In this document: positions 46,882 to 55,196 of the stretch, in pieces
How the letters are laid out: every line of letters begins with the position of its first letter
How positions within the stretch are numbered: the stretch's first letter is position 1
Assembly (NCBI GenBank): GCA_031257015.1
Contig: JAIRPK010000001.1
Coordinates: 1-64,000 of the forward strand
DNA length: 64,000 bases
Reading direction: 5' to 3'
Origin: Tannerellaceae bacterium
Lineage (GTDB): Bacteria > Bacteroidota > Bacteroidia > Bacteroidales > Tannerellaceae
Notes under the pieces: model-generated
Told to the model about the DNA's origin: nothing
The model's input: the letters and a program-made list of their open reading frames with translations, nothing else
Database searches by the model: none
Made by a program: the position numbers and the translations under genes

Positions 46882-48432
46882 ATGATAAAAATATTCACTA
46901 ACGAACAATTAAAAGAAATAGACAAATACACAATTGCCAACGAACCTATTCAGGCAATTGACCTCATCGAGCGAGCAGCACAAGCCTTCGTCAGCGAATT
47001 TCTCCTCCGCTACAATCCAAACAGCCACCTCATCATCTTTGCCGGACAAGGCAACAACGGAGCCGACGCACTAGCCATCGCCAGGCTATTGATAGAAAAT
47101 AGAACCTTCAATATCGAAATATTCCTATTCAACCCCCACCCCGGTAAAATCTCACCAGAGTGTGAACTCAGCAGGCAAAAGCTGTTAGAAGCACTCCGCG
47201 ACAGACAAATATCCGGAAGCAAAAACCAAATCTTCAACGAAGTCAGTGGAGGCAATTTCTTCCCCCCTCTGCTCAAAAAAGGCAACATTGTCATCGACGG
47301 CCTCTTCGGTTCAGGCCTTAACCGCCCCCTGCAAGGAGGCTTCGCCGCCATAGTAAAATACATCAACGCCTCTGAAGCAACCATCCTTTCCATCGACATT
47401 CCCTCCGGCCTCATGGGAGAAGACAACAGCGATAACATACCCGAAGCCATAATCCGTGCAAACCTCACGCTCACCTTCGGCTTCCCAAAACTCTCCTTCC
47501 TCCTTTCCGACACAGGCGTGTATGCAGGCAAATGGAAAACTCTTGATATAGGTTTGCATCCCACAGTCATCAAAAATATGTCAACTCCCTTCACTCAGAC
47601 AACCGAAGAAGACGCCGCCAGCATGATTCTCCACCGCCCCAAATTCAGTCACAAAGGCACTTTCGGCCATGCCCTACTCATCGCCGGAAGTCGTGGAAAG
47701 CTCGGTGCCGCCCTCCTCGCCGCCCAAGCATGTTTAAAAAGCGGAGCCGGACTGCTGACCACCCACATCCCGACTTGCGGAGAATACATACTGCAAACCT
47801 CCTTCCCCGAAACCATGCTAAGCCTCGACCACAATAAAGAATACATCACATCCATGCCGAACACAGCCCCCTTCGCAGCAGTCGGCGCCGGGCCAGGCTT
47901 AGGACAAAACAGCGAGACGGCAACAGCTTTAAAAGCTATGTTACAAGCAATTAACTGCCCGCTAGTTCTCGACGCTGACGCCCTGAACATAATCGCCGCC
48001 CATTCGCTTATGCCCCGCGTTCCTGCATACAGCATCCTCACCCCACATGCAAAAGAATTTGACCGTCTGTGCAAAAATGAAAGCGCAAGTAGCTACGAAC
48101 GCCTCGAAAAAGCCCTCACCTTCGCTATGGAGCACGCCGTCGTCCTCGTCCTTAAAGGCCCATACACCGCCGTATGCACCCCCGACGGCGAGGTGCTCTT
48201 CAACAGCAGCGGAAATTCAGGCCTCGCCACCGCCGGGAGCGGCGACGTACTGACTGGCATTATCCTCGGCCTCCTCACATCAGGCTACCAGCCAGAAACA
48301 GCCGCCGTCCTCGGCGTATTCATCCACGGAATGGCCGGCGATATAGCCACAGCCTCCGTCTCCGAAGAATCCCTCATCGCCTCGGACATCATAAACAACC
48401 TTGGAAAAACATTCAAACAATTAAAAATATAG
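46882..48432 (+). CDS. nnr: Bifunctional NAD(P)H-hydrate epimerase / ADP-dependent dehydratase
   Basis: 516 residues. The N-terminal YjeF_N domain (FAGQGNNGADALAIARLL, VIDGLFGSGLNRPL) epimerises hydrated NAD(P)H; the C-terminal ribokinase-like CARKD domain (SHKGTFGHALLIAGSRGKLGAALL, NSSGNSGLATAGSGDVLTGII) dehydrates it. Together they repair damaged nicotinamide cofactors in the cytoplasm. Two-domain fusion and length are usual for bacteria. A copy of the dispersed repeat begins at its stop. Confidence 0.94.
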   Translation: MIKIFTNEQLKEIDKYTIANEPIQAIDLIERAAQAFVSEFLLRYNPNSHLIIFAGQGNNGADALAIARLLIENRTFNIEIFLFNPHPGKISPECELSRQKLLEALRDRQISGSKNQIFNEVSGGNFFPPLLKKGNIVIDGLFGSGLNRPLQGGFAAIVKYINASEATILSIDIPSGLMGEDNSDNIPEAIIRANLTLTFGFPKLSFLLSDTGVYAGKWKTLDIGLHPTVIKNMSTPFTQTTEEDAASMILHRPKFSHKGTFGHALLIAGSRGKLGAALLAAQACLKSGAGLLTTHIPTCGEYILQTSFPETMLSLDHNKEYITSMPNTAPFAAVGAGPGLGQNSETATALKAMLQAINCPLVLDADALNIIAAHSLMPRVPAYSILTPHAKEFDRLCKNESASSYERLEKALTFAMEHAVVLVLKGPYTAVCTPDGEVLFNSSGNSGLATAGSGDVLTGIILGLLTSGYQPETAAVLGVFIHGMAGDIATASVSEESLIASDIINNLGKTFKQLKI

Positions 48433-48489
48433 GAAACTTCTAAAAATTAGATTCTTCAAAGCTTGCAACATTAGCGAACAAGCATTTTC
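48430..48489 (+). repeat. Dispersed ~60-bp 3'-end repeat, copy at the nnr stop
   Basis: Starts at the nnr stop codon. It aligns without gaps to 46571-46630: ACTTCTAAAAATTA, then TTGCAACA, then a C/A-rich tail. Confidence 0.68.
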
Positions 48490-48609
48490 AGATATATTTC
48501 AAAAATCCTCTGTAATTCCCCTCTTTCCTGGAAATAACCCTGATAAATAAGCAAGCATATAAAATAAATAAAAAACAATCCACTAACAATCAATAAACAG
48601 AAACAAAAC

Positions 48610-49482
48610 ATGCAATATTACGAATGTCTTTTCAGCGCCGATTTCGCATCATGCGAACAACCGGAAGAATATCAGGAAACAATCTACGATATCCTCGCCG
48701 CCGAACTGGGCGAAATCGGCTTTGATAGTTTCACCCAAACCCCGGAAGGATTAAACGCCTATATCCACGAAAACCTATACGACGCCACGCAAATACAATC
48801 CCAATTGGAAAATTTCCCTCTCGAAGGCGTAACGATCCATTTCGATGCTCACCCGATGGAAAACCGCAACTGGAACGAAGAATGGGAACGCAATTATTTC
48901 CAGCCCGTGCGCATCGGTAGCGACTGCATCATCCACGCCAGCTTCCACAGCATCGAACCCGGCTATACATACAATATAATAATTGACCCCAAAATGTCCT
49001 TCGGAACAGGCAACCACGAAACGACCCACCTCATGCTCACCGAACTACTCACCCTCGACCTGACAGGAAAAAACATCCTCGACATGGGTTGTGGTAGCGG
49101 CATCCTAGCTATCCTCGCCTCCATGAAAAACGCCGCCCACGTCACAGCCATCGACATCGACGAATGGGCATACACAAACACCAAAGAAAACGCTGCCCTG
49201 AACAGCGCCAATATAGAAACCCACCTCGGCGGCGCCTCACTCCTCCACTCATTGGCACCCTTCGACATCATCCTGGCCAACATCAACCGCAACATTCTCC
49301 TCAACGACATCCACCTGTACACACCCGCCCTGAATCCCGGCGGACTCCTCCTCGTCAGCGGATTCTATGCCAACGACATTCCATCAATCGCCGACGAAAG
49401 CACCGCCAACGGCCTAACGCTTGTCTCCCACACAGAAAAAAACAATTGGGTCGCCGTAAAATTCATGAAATCACAGTCATAA
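48610..49482 (+). CDS. prmA: Ribosomal protein L11 methyltransferase
   Basis: 290 residues. The N-terminal domain that recognises L11 (FDAHPMENRNWNEEWERNYFQPVRIG) is followed by the Rossmann methyltransferase with the SAM loop NILDMGCGSGILAI and the ILANINRN motif. It trimethylates L11 using S-adenosylmethionine. The ATG follows a 170-bp gap after nnr. Length and motifs are normal. Confidence 0.94.
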   Translation: MQYYECLFSADFASCEQPEEYQETIYDILAAELGEIGFDSFTQTPEGLNAYIHENLYDATQIQSQLENFPLEGVTIHFDAHPMENRNWNEEWERNYFQPVRIGSDCIIHASFHSIEPGYTYNIIIDPKMSFGTGNHETTHLMLTELLTLDLTGKNILDMGCGSGILAILASMKNAAHVTAIDIDEWAYTNTKENAALNSANIETHLGGASLLHSLAPFDIILANINRNILLNDIHLYTPALNPGGLLLVSGFYANDIPSIADESTANGLTLVSHTEKNNWVAVKFMKSQS

Positions 49483-49879
49483 GTCGAAAGACAGCAGAAC
49501 TCAAAATGCTCTCCAATGACTGTCCCTTCATTGTAGATCCCCGGCTCCCCCTCATCTTCCCTGTCTATTCCACCTCTCCAGTAAAGACATATAATAGAAT
49601 CCTCCTGGAAATCAGAATCCTTAAAACATATTAGAAATCTAGCCCCGCGACCTGCAACGGAAGCAACTGAAAATACTACATAGATTGCGAAACAATCACA
49701 GCATAAATGTTTTTAATTGGAAAATAATCATACACTATTCCCAAGGCTTAATTATAAATTAGCAGAAAGCAAGTGTAAACAAATATCAATCACTAAATAA
49801 TCAGAAAATAAATATTTTCAATAAGAAAACAATCATTATAAAGTCTAAAAATCAAGGGTTCAATTCATAGTCATAAAAA
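49483..49879. other. Gene-free stretch between prmA and the intron remnant
   Basis: No gene recognised. Positions about 49615-49670 weakly resemble the dispersed 3'-end repeat (CTGCAACGGAAGCAAC). The remainder is AT-rich. Confidence 0.5.
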
Positions 49880-49924
49880 TCGAGTAGGAGAAACGGGATT
49901 AATTCCCGTTTCGACCTCTCACAT

Positions 49925-49953
49925 CGCCGTACATGCCGTCCGGCATACGGCAG
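49925..49953 (-). ncRNA. Group II intron domain V
   Basis: A hairpin of the size and shape of domain V: outer stem of seven pairs, a two-base bulge on one side, inner four-pair stem and a four-base loop. It lies between the maturase stop and the intron 3' end, where domain V must be. Confidence 0.68.
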
Positions 49954-49961
49954 TTCCCTAA

Positions 49962-50830
49962 TTAACCTTTGAACATAGGATGATCGTACATCTTAAGAGA
50001 CCGATAACCGGCACGCAGCAGTTGCGCATCAGATAATGCTTCATGCACAGTAGGATGTGCCGCCATACGCCAGTACATCTTGCGGCAAAAGGCAGCCATC
50101 CTGACACGATTCTCATCCGGGACGAGTTTCTTCAGATTACGGTAGCGAGTTCGTACTCGTTTCCAGGACTTCCAAATACACATCCGAATGCGTCGCCGAA
50201 GCCAACTGTCCCAATCTTTTATCCTGCTGCGAAGCCCAGCTAACTTAAAGTAGTTGAGCCAACCACGGATATACCAAGCAAGACACTATTTACGATACTG
50301 GTAGTTCCAGCCATTATTGCAGCTGGTCAGTTCACGTATTCTGGTCTTCATCTTACTGATTCTCTCGCTGTGAATGCAGAATTGGCATTTGCATTTGCTA
50401 CGACCAAAAGCGTAAGACAGGAATTTGATATCGCGCCTGCAGGCTACTTTTGTCTTCTCACTGTTAACTTTCAAAAAGAGTTTCTTTTCGATGAATGGAA
50501 TTAGATTATCAAATATGCGAACGGCCGAACGGCAGCTCTTGTAAAAGATTACCAAATCATCCGCATAACGGACAAAGCGGTGTCCACGTCTGTCCAGTTT
50601 GTTAAGCACAATGTTGCCCAACAGTGGACTAAGGGGGCCTCCCTGCGCGGATGGACTCTGTCAATTCATCCTTGTGACGGCAACGATACGGAAGCAGTTC
50701 TTCCACCTCCATTCTGTCTATTCTGTCTATGCCGCCACTACCCTTGTTTCTTTTCACTTGTTTACGGCAGATTCGAGTGTGAAAGAATGTATTCCAACAG
50801 GCTGTCACGTTCCTGTTCCGTTTTCAGCTA
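49962..50830 (-). pseudogene. Broken group II intron reverse transcriptase/maturase
   Basis: Minus-strand pieces in order: LLEYILSHSNL, after a frameshift RKQVKRNKGSGGIDRI and VEELLPYRCRHKDELTESIRAG (N-terminal RT0/RT1 region), then a jump to AQGGPLSPLLGNIVLNKLD, RRGHRFVRYADDLVIF (RT5 catalytic motif), and after an in-frame amber codon at 50286-50288 the X/maturase domain (YIRGWLNYFKLAG, WKSWKRVRTRYRNL). About 150 codons covering RT2-RT4 are missing between IRAG and QGG. Deletion, stop and frameshifts together exclude a working enzyme. Confidence 0.82.
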
Positions 50831-51460
50831 TCCCCATGAAAGTCTGCATACCGCTCATTGCACCGACTGGTCGGACAGGTGTTCCATGTTCTGCTTTCTT
50901 CCTTCCATTAGGTAACTTTCATTTATCTTGCTTAATTAGAGTTCTGCCCTTCTCATGCCAACTCGTGATACGGTATTTATGGCGTCTGCTGACTTCTCAC
51001 GATAAATACTGTTTCAACCGCTTGATTTACAATAAACCAAACGTCCATGAGACCTCCCGGTTATAAACGACTACTTTCATTTCATGTGCTCTCTGACTCT
51101 ACTACTCATGGATTCGGATAGTTATTGGACTTCGCTTTGTTTTACAAGCTCGTCCTCCATAATTCAGGCTTATAGTCAGTTTCTGTTCGTGGAGCCGAAA
51201 CCTTGCCTCCCGCTTCCTTCAGATTCCATCTCGCAGTGGACTCCCTTGCTTTCGGCTAACAATTTCCATTATCAGGAATCGATCGGGACTTAAAACCTAT
51301 AGCTGTTACCCGTGCCGGGCGAACAAAAATACCTCCCCCCCCTGATATGTGCGAGAGACATTCATAAAACTTAACTATTATTCCAAATCACAAAACAAGT
51401 AACGACTTCCAGTAGTTTGAAAAACGAGACAAAGACACAAAATCAAGACCATGCAAAAAG

Positions 51461-52483
51461 CTACACTTTCAGTCTATTAAATGTTTTTTTTCCAAGGACA
51501 TAAAATTCCCAAAGAATACTCCGTCTGAAAATTCCCGGAGCCTGGCTGCAAACCGCCCTCTGCAAATTCTTTTTCCTCACAGTCTTATAATCATTCTTCA
51601 CAGAGGAAAACGCTCGTCTAGCGCTGAAGACAGCAGCAGCATCCCCCCAATTCCCTTCGAGGAAGAATTTAAGAGCAGCAAAAATATCCAGCCAGAAACG
51701 GACAAATAATACATATTTCAAATCCTCCGAAGGTACATTCTTATAAACCATCAACAAATTATTACGAAAATTTAGGAAGGTTTTACGAGGATTAGCAACA
51801 TCTAGCGTCGCTCCTCCCTTATGCAGCACATACGAAGCCGGCTCACAGGCAATGCGGTATCCCCGGCAACGCAAACGCCAACAAAAATCCACCTCCTCCT
51901 GATGCGCAAAGAAATATTCATCCAATCCACCCTCATTGCGGTAAACATTCGTCCTGACGAAGAGACAGGCACCTGTCGCCCAGACAATATCCGCTAGGTT
52001 GTCATACTGCCCACAGTCACGCTCTACAAACCCGAACAACCGGCCTCGACAGAAAGGATAACCGAAACGGTCAATATACCCTCCAGCAGCTCCTGCATAT
52101 TCAAAATAATCCGGATTTTTCCAAGAGCGGACCTTCGGTTGCACACAAGCGATGTCCGCACACGTATCCAGCAGTTCCAGCAGAGGCTCAAGCCATTTCG
52201 GACCGACCTCGACATCATTATTAAGCAAAACGGAGTAAGGCGTAGCAATATCCTTCATTGCCAAATTATAGCCGGCAGCAAAACCATGATTGCGGTCGAA
52301 CTTCATAATAGCCACCGAAGGGAAATTCTCCTTCAGGAAAGCCAGCGAATTATCCGTCGAGCCATTATCAGCCACAATAATATCAGCCAGTTCCTCCGGC
52401 GAATGTTCAATGACGGAAGGCAGGAAAGTTTGCAGCATTTCCCTGCCATTCCAGTTTAAAATTATGATACTAACTTTTTTCAT
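51461..52483 (-). CDS. Family 2 glycosyltransferase
   Basis: 340 residues with a GT-A fold: VSIIILNWNGREMLQTFLPSVIEHS, VADNGSTDNSLAFLKENFP, then LLNNDVEVGPKWLEPLL, where Asp of NND takes the metal-binding DXD role, and a later HQEEVDFCWRLRCRGYR motif. It is a cytoplasmic enzyme that likely adds rhamnose or another sugar to a lipid-linked surface glycan (substrate inferred only from family). It is downstream of the LpxL-like gene, with a long homopolymer tract in the gap. Confidence 0.9.
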   Translation of the reverse strand: MKKVSIIILNWNGREMLQTFLPSVIEHSPEELADIIVADNGSTDNSLAFLKENFPSVAIMKFDRNHGFAAGYNLAMKDIATPYSVLLNNDVEVGPKWLEPLLELLDTCADIACVQPKVRSWKNPDYFEYAGAAGGYIDRFGYPFCRGRLFGFVERDCGQYDNLADIVWATGACLFVRTNVYRNEGGLDEYFFAHQEEVDFCWRLRCRGYRIACEPASYVLHKGGATLDVANPRKTFLNFRNNLLMVYKNVPSEDLKYVLFVRFWLDIFAALKFFLEGNWGDAAAVFSARRAFSSVKNDYKTVRKKNLQRAVCSQAPGIFRRSILWEFYVLGKKTFNRLKV

Positions 52484-52492
52484 ATTCGATTA

Positions 52493-52515
52493 TTTTTTTT
52501 TTGGGGGGGGGGGGG
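52493..52515. repeat. T10-G13 homopolymer tract upstream of the glycosyltransferase
   Basis: Ten T followed by thirteen G on plus (C13-A10 on the coding strand), ending 10 bases before the GT2 ATG. Such runs are prone to slippage and could alter expression. Confidence 0.85.
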
Positions 52516-52579
52516 ATTTATTTAAATTAAGTTTATCGAGAGATGCGAGACAAAAAGGAGAGTGCCAAGGAAATGATTA

Positions 52580-53464
52580 TCAGGCCTCCTCTTTGGCATA
52601 TTTCCATCTCTTATGCGTCCAGAGCCAATATGCAGGGTCTCGCAGTATATTAGCTTCCATCAATCGTGCATACCGTTCGGTTATCCAGAAATCAGGCGTC
52701 AAAAGCGGTTCGTCCGTAATAAGACTGAACGTCACGGCATATCGCCCCCTCTCCTTTTTCCTTATATCAAGGAATAGAAGCGGGATATTCAACTTTTTCG
52801 CGATTCGCTCAGCTCCGTTCAGGAAAGGCGATTGTTGATTGAGGAAAGAAGTCCAGTAATTAATATTCCCCATACTTGGCGTCTGGTCGGCAAGTAAGAC
52901 CACTGCTGAGCGTGTTCCGTTCTGTTTCAGTTTGACAATATCCCTGAAAGTATTTTTCTTTTCTATCCCCCTCGCACCGAACCTAGTACGAAGTTTGATA
53001 AAAAGCCTGTCAAAGGACTTGCTTTTAAGCGAGCGATAAATCTGATAAATACAAGCATCCTCAAAGAAGCTGTTTCCGGCAGTAAACCACTCCCAGTTGC
53101 CATAATGCCCCATCAGCATAATTACGCATGTATGCCCCTTCCTCATAAGTTCATCGACAAGTTCAGGATTTTCGATACACGCCCTATCCTTAATCTCATT
53201 CAGTGATATGCTGCCCAGCTTAATCGTCTCGACTATATAATCAGCCAAATGATGATAAAACCTCTGCTCCAGACGCTCACGTTCCTCATCCGGCATATCA
53301 GGGAAAGCCCCCAGCATGTTTCTACGAACAACCTTCAGGCGATAAGAAGCCATCCGGTACAACACAAAATACAACACTGACGACAACCGATAAAGCGCGG
53401 ATAAAGGCAAAAAAGCCAGAAACTTTATGCACGCATATAATAAAAAATAAAAAACAGTCGCCAT
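52580..53464 (-). CDS. LpxL/HtrB-family lysophospholipid/lipid A acyltransferase
   Basis: 294 residues with an N-terminal hydrophobic anchor (residues 5-40) and the acyltransferase HX4E motif GHYGNWE (His120, Glu125), then LLADQTPS-like and PFLNGAERIAKKLNIPLLF segments of the lipid A late acyltransferase family. It should transfer a secondary acyl chain to lipid A at the inner membrane. It starts 1 bp after the mtaB stop, so they are co-transcribed. Confidence 0.9.
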   Translation of the reverse strand: MATVFYFLLYACIKFLAFLPLSALYRLSSVLYFVLYRMASYRLKVVRRNMLGAFPDMPDEERERLEQRFYHHLADYIVETIKLGSISLNEIKDRACIENPELVDELMRKGHTCVIMLMGHYGNWEWFTAGNSFFEDACIYQIYRSLKSKSFDRLFIKLRTRFGARGIEKKNTFRDIVKLKQNGTRSAVVLLADQTPSMGNINYWTSFLNQQSPFLNGAERIAKKLNIPLLFLDIRKKERGRYAVTFSLITDEPLLTPDFWITERYARLMEANILRDPAYWLWTHKRWKYAKEEA

Positions 53465-53465
53465 C

Positions 53466-54776
53466 TCACCGTCCGATTAGTGCATCCCTCTGCGTGTTCC
53501 ATCCGTCAAGCACAACAGGGGATATATGATTAATAAAAGCCTCGTCATAAGGCACTTCAACTTTAATATAATTAGCCGTAAACCCGTGCATGAAATCCCC
53601 ATGCCTGGCATGTTCAAAAAGAACGTCCACATGACATCCGATATTCCTCTCATAAAAAGAAGCAAGCTTCCTTTCCGACAAATCAAGCAGCCGCTTGCTT
53701 CTAGTCTGCTTGATTTGCGGCGAAACGACAGTATTAATCTTCAATGCCTGCGTTCCATCGCGTTCAGAATAGGTAAAGACATGCAACTGCGATACATCTA
53801 CGGCATAAAGAAAGCGATAGGTCTGTTCAAACAATTCCTCCGTCTCCCCCCTCATGCCGACGATTACATCAACTCCGATAAAAGCTTCCGGCATTTTTCG
53901 GCGAATACGCTCCACCTTGTTGCGAAAAAGCTCCGTATCATACCTCCTTCTCATCAGCCGAAGGATTTCATCACTCCCACTTTGAAGCGGAATATGAAAA
54001 TGAGGAGCAAAGCGACGCGCCGAGGCGACGAAATCAATTATTTCATCAGTAATTAAATTAGGCTCAATAGAAGAAATCCGATACCGTTCGATACCATTAA
54101 CAGTATCCAAGGCATGAAGAAGATTGATAAAAGATTCGCCCGTCGTCCGTCCAAAATCGCCAATATTAACACCGGTAAGCACAATCTCCTTCCCCCCTTC
54201 CGTTGCCGCAAGTTCAGCCTGGCGAACCAGAGAGTCTATTGTTCCATTCCTGCTCCTCCCCCTGGCCATCGGGATAGTGCAATAAGAACAAAAATAATCG
54301 CATCCATCCTGCACCTTGAGGAAATATCGCGTCCTGTCACCTGATGAGCATGAGGGGATAAACCTTTGCATATCCCGCGTTGCAGAAGTAACAATCGCCC
54401 CCTTCTTCATTTCCCCGATATTATTTAAGTGAACAAGCACCTCGTCCTTTTGTCCATTACCGAGAACGAGGTCAACCCCTTCAATACCCGCGACCTCCTC
54501 CGGTTTAAGCTGCGCATAACATCCGGTAGCAATAATAAAAGCTCCCGGATTATCCTTGGCAATTCGCCTTATCGCCTGCCTGCACTTTTTATCGGCAAGT
54601 TCAGTAACCGAGCATGTATTAATAAGGCAAATATCCGCCTTTTCGCCCATCCTTGCTTTCCGAATACCATGCTCTCCCAGCAGACGTCCGATTGCAGAAG
54701 TTTCCGCAAAATTCAACTTGCATCCCAGCGTATAGTATGCAGCGACTTTATTCTCAAAAACAGTAGAATCTATCAT
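53466..54776 (-). CDS. mtaB: tRNA t6A37 methylthiotransferase MtaB
   Basis: 436 residues. The N-terminal UPF0004 domain carries Cys19, Cys55 and Cys86 for one Fe-S cluster; the radical-SAM motif CDYFCSYC carries Cys159, Cys163 and Cys166; a TRAM-like tail follows (NIGCHVDVLFEHARHGDFMHGFTANYIKVEVPY). It adds a methylthio group to t6A37 in tRNAs that read ANN codons. It heads the mtaB-acyltransferase-GT2 cluster. Confidence 0.92.
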   Translation of the reverse strand: MIDSTVFENKVAAYYTLGCKLNFAETSAIGRLLGEHGIRKARMGEKADICLINTCSVTELADKKCRQAIRRIAKDNPGAFIIATGCYAQLKPEEVAGIEGVDLVLGNGQKDEVLVHLNNIGEMKKGAIVTSATRDMQRFIPSCSSGDRTRYFLKVQDGCDYFCSYCTIPMARGRSRNGTIDSLVRQAELAATEGGKEIVLTGVNIGDFGRTTGESFINLLHALDTVNGIERYRISSIEPNLITDEIIDFVASARRFAPHFHIPLQSGSDEILRLMRRRYDTELFRNKVERIRRKMPEAFIGVDVIVGMRGETEELFEQTYRFLYAVDVSQLHVFTYSERDGTQALKINTVVSPQIKQTRSKRLLDLSERKLASFYERNIGCHVDVLFEHARHGDFMHGFTANYIKVEVPYDEAFINHISPVVLDGWNTQRDALIGR

Positions 54777-54814
54777 TTACAGGGTATTTTCTTTCATTAT
54801 TATCATATGTAGAA

Positions 54815-54822
54815 CAAATATA
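54815..54822 (-). promoter_or_regulatory. Candidate -7 box for mtaB
   Basis: Minus-strand TATATTTG fits TAnnTTTG, 39-46 bases upstream of the ATG. Confidence 0.5.
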
Positions 54823-55134
54823 AAGTTTTTCACCAAGGCGATGGAGGAGAGCATTAAGGTCAGGCAGGAGTATTATTTTAAGTATCACACAATATTGATT
54901 TTCAAAAACGCATAAATGCCGGATTCCCAAAGACAGAAACCCGGCATCTCTTAATATATGATTATATTAAAATTATTAGCTTTTCCCAAAGAGCTGCCGC
55001 TCGTATATATCTTTAGCCATGGTCTTTGTTTGTCTGATAGTTAACTTTATTCTTTCAGGACAAATTCTATGATGGCTTCACAGAAAGCGAAAATACGGCA
55101 TTACTTTTTTGCCATATAAATCCTGAAATGCTGT
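54823..55134. other. Gene-free stretch downstream of the five-gene operon
   Basis: No gene is seen. A hairpin with stem ATGCCGG/CCGGCAT lies at about 54917-54945, followed on minus by a T-rich stretch; it may be a weak terminator. Confidence 0.5.
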
Positions 55135-55170
55135 GATTCTCCGAGCCTCACGCCGGACGCTCGGAGAATC
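55135..55170 (-). terminator. Perfect 12-bp hairpin after the DUF6850 gene
   Basis: GATTCTCCGAGC-n12-GCTCGGAGAATC is a perfect 12-bp stem, 27 bases past the DUF6850 stop. It lacks a T run, so it could be a 3'-end stabiliser rather than a classical terminator. Confidence 0.6.
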
Positions 55171-55196
55171 TCCAGACATTCTTAAAGACTGAATTT

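Larger units (their letters stand above)
49880..51324 (-). mobile_element. Degenerate group II intron
   Basis: Read on the minus strand, the 5' end GTTCGCCCGGCACGGGTAAC at 51324 matches group II 5' ends of the GTGYGCCCGGCAYGGGTG type. Near the 3' end lie a domain V-like hairpin (49925-49953: outer stem CGCCGTA/TACGGCG, 2-nt bulge, inner stem TGCC/GGCA, tetraloop) and a domain VI-like hairpin (49891-49911). The encoded reverse transcriptase is broken (next entry). The whole is about 1.45 kb. I judge it dead as an autonomous element; the RNA ends look preserved and it might still be mobilised in trans (inference). Confidence 0.78.

Noticed and set aside
49962-50830. Retron or diversity-generating retroelement for the reverse transcriptase fragments
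   Set aside because: The X/maturase domain and the domain V and VI hairpins beside it fit a group II intron. There is no msr/msd or template/variable repeat pair.
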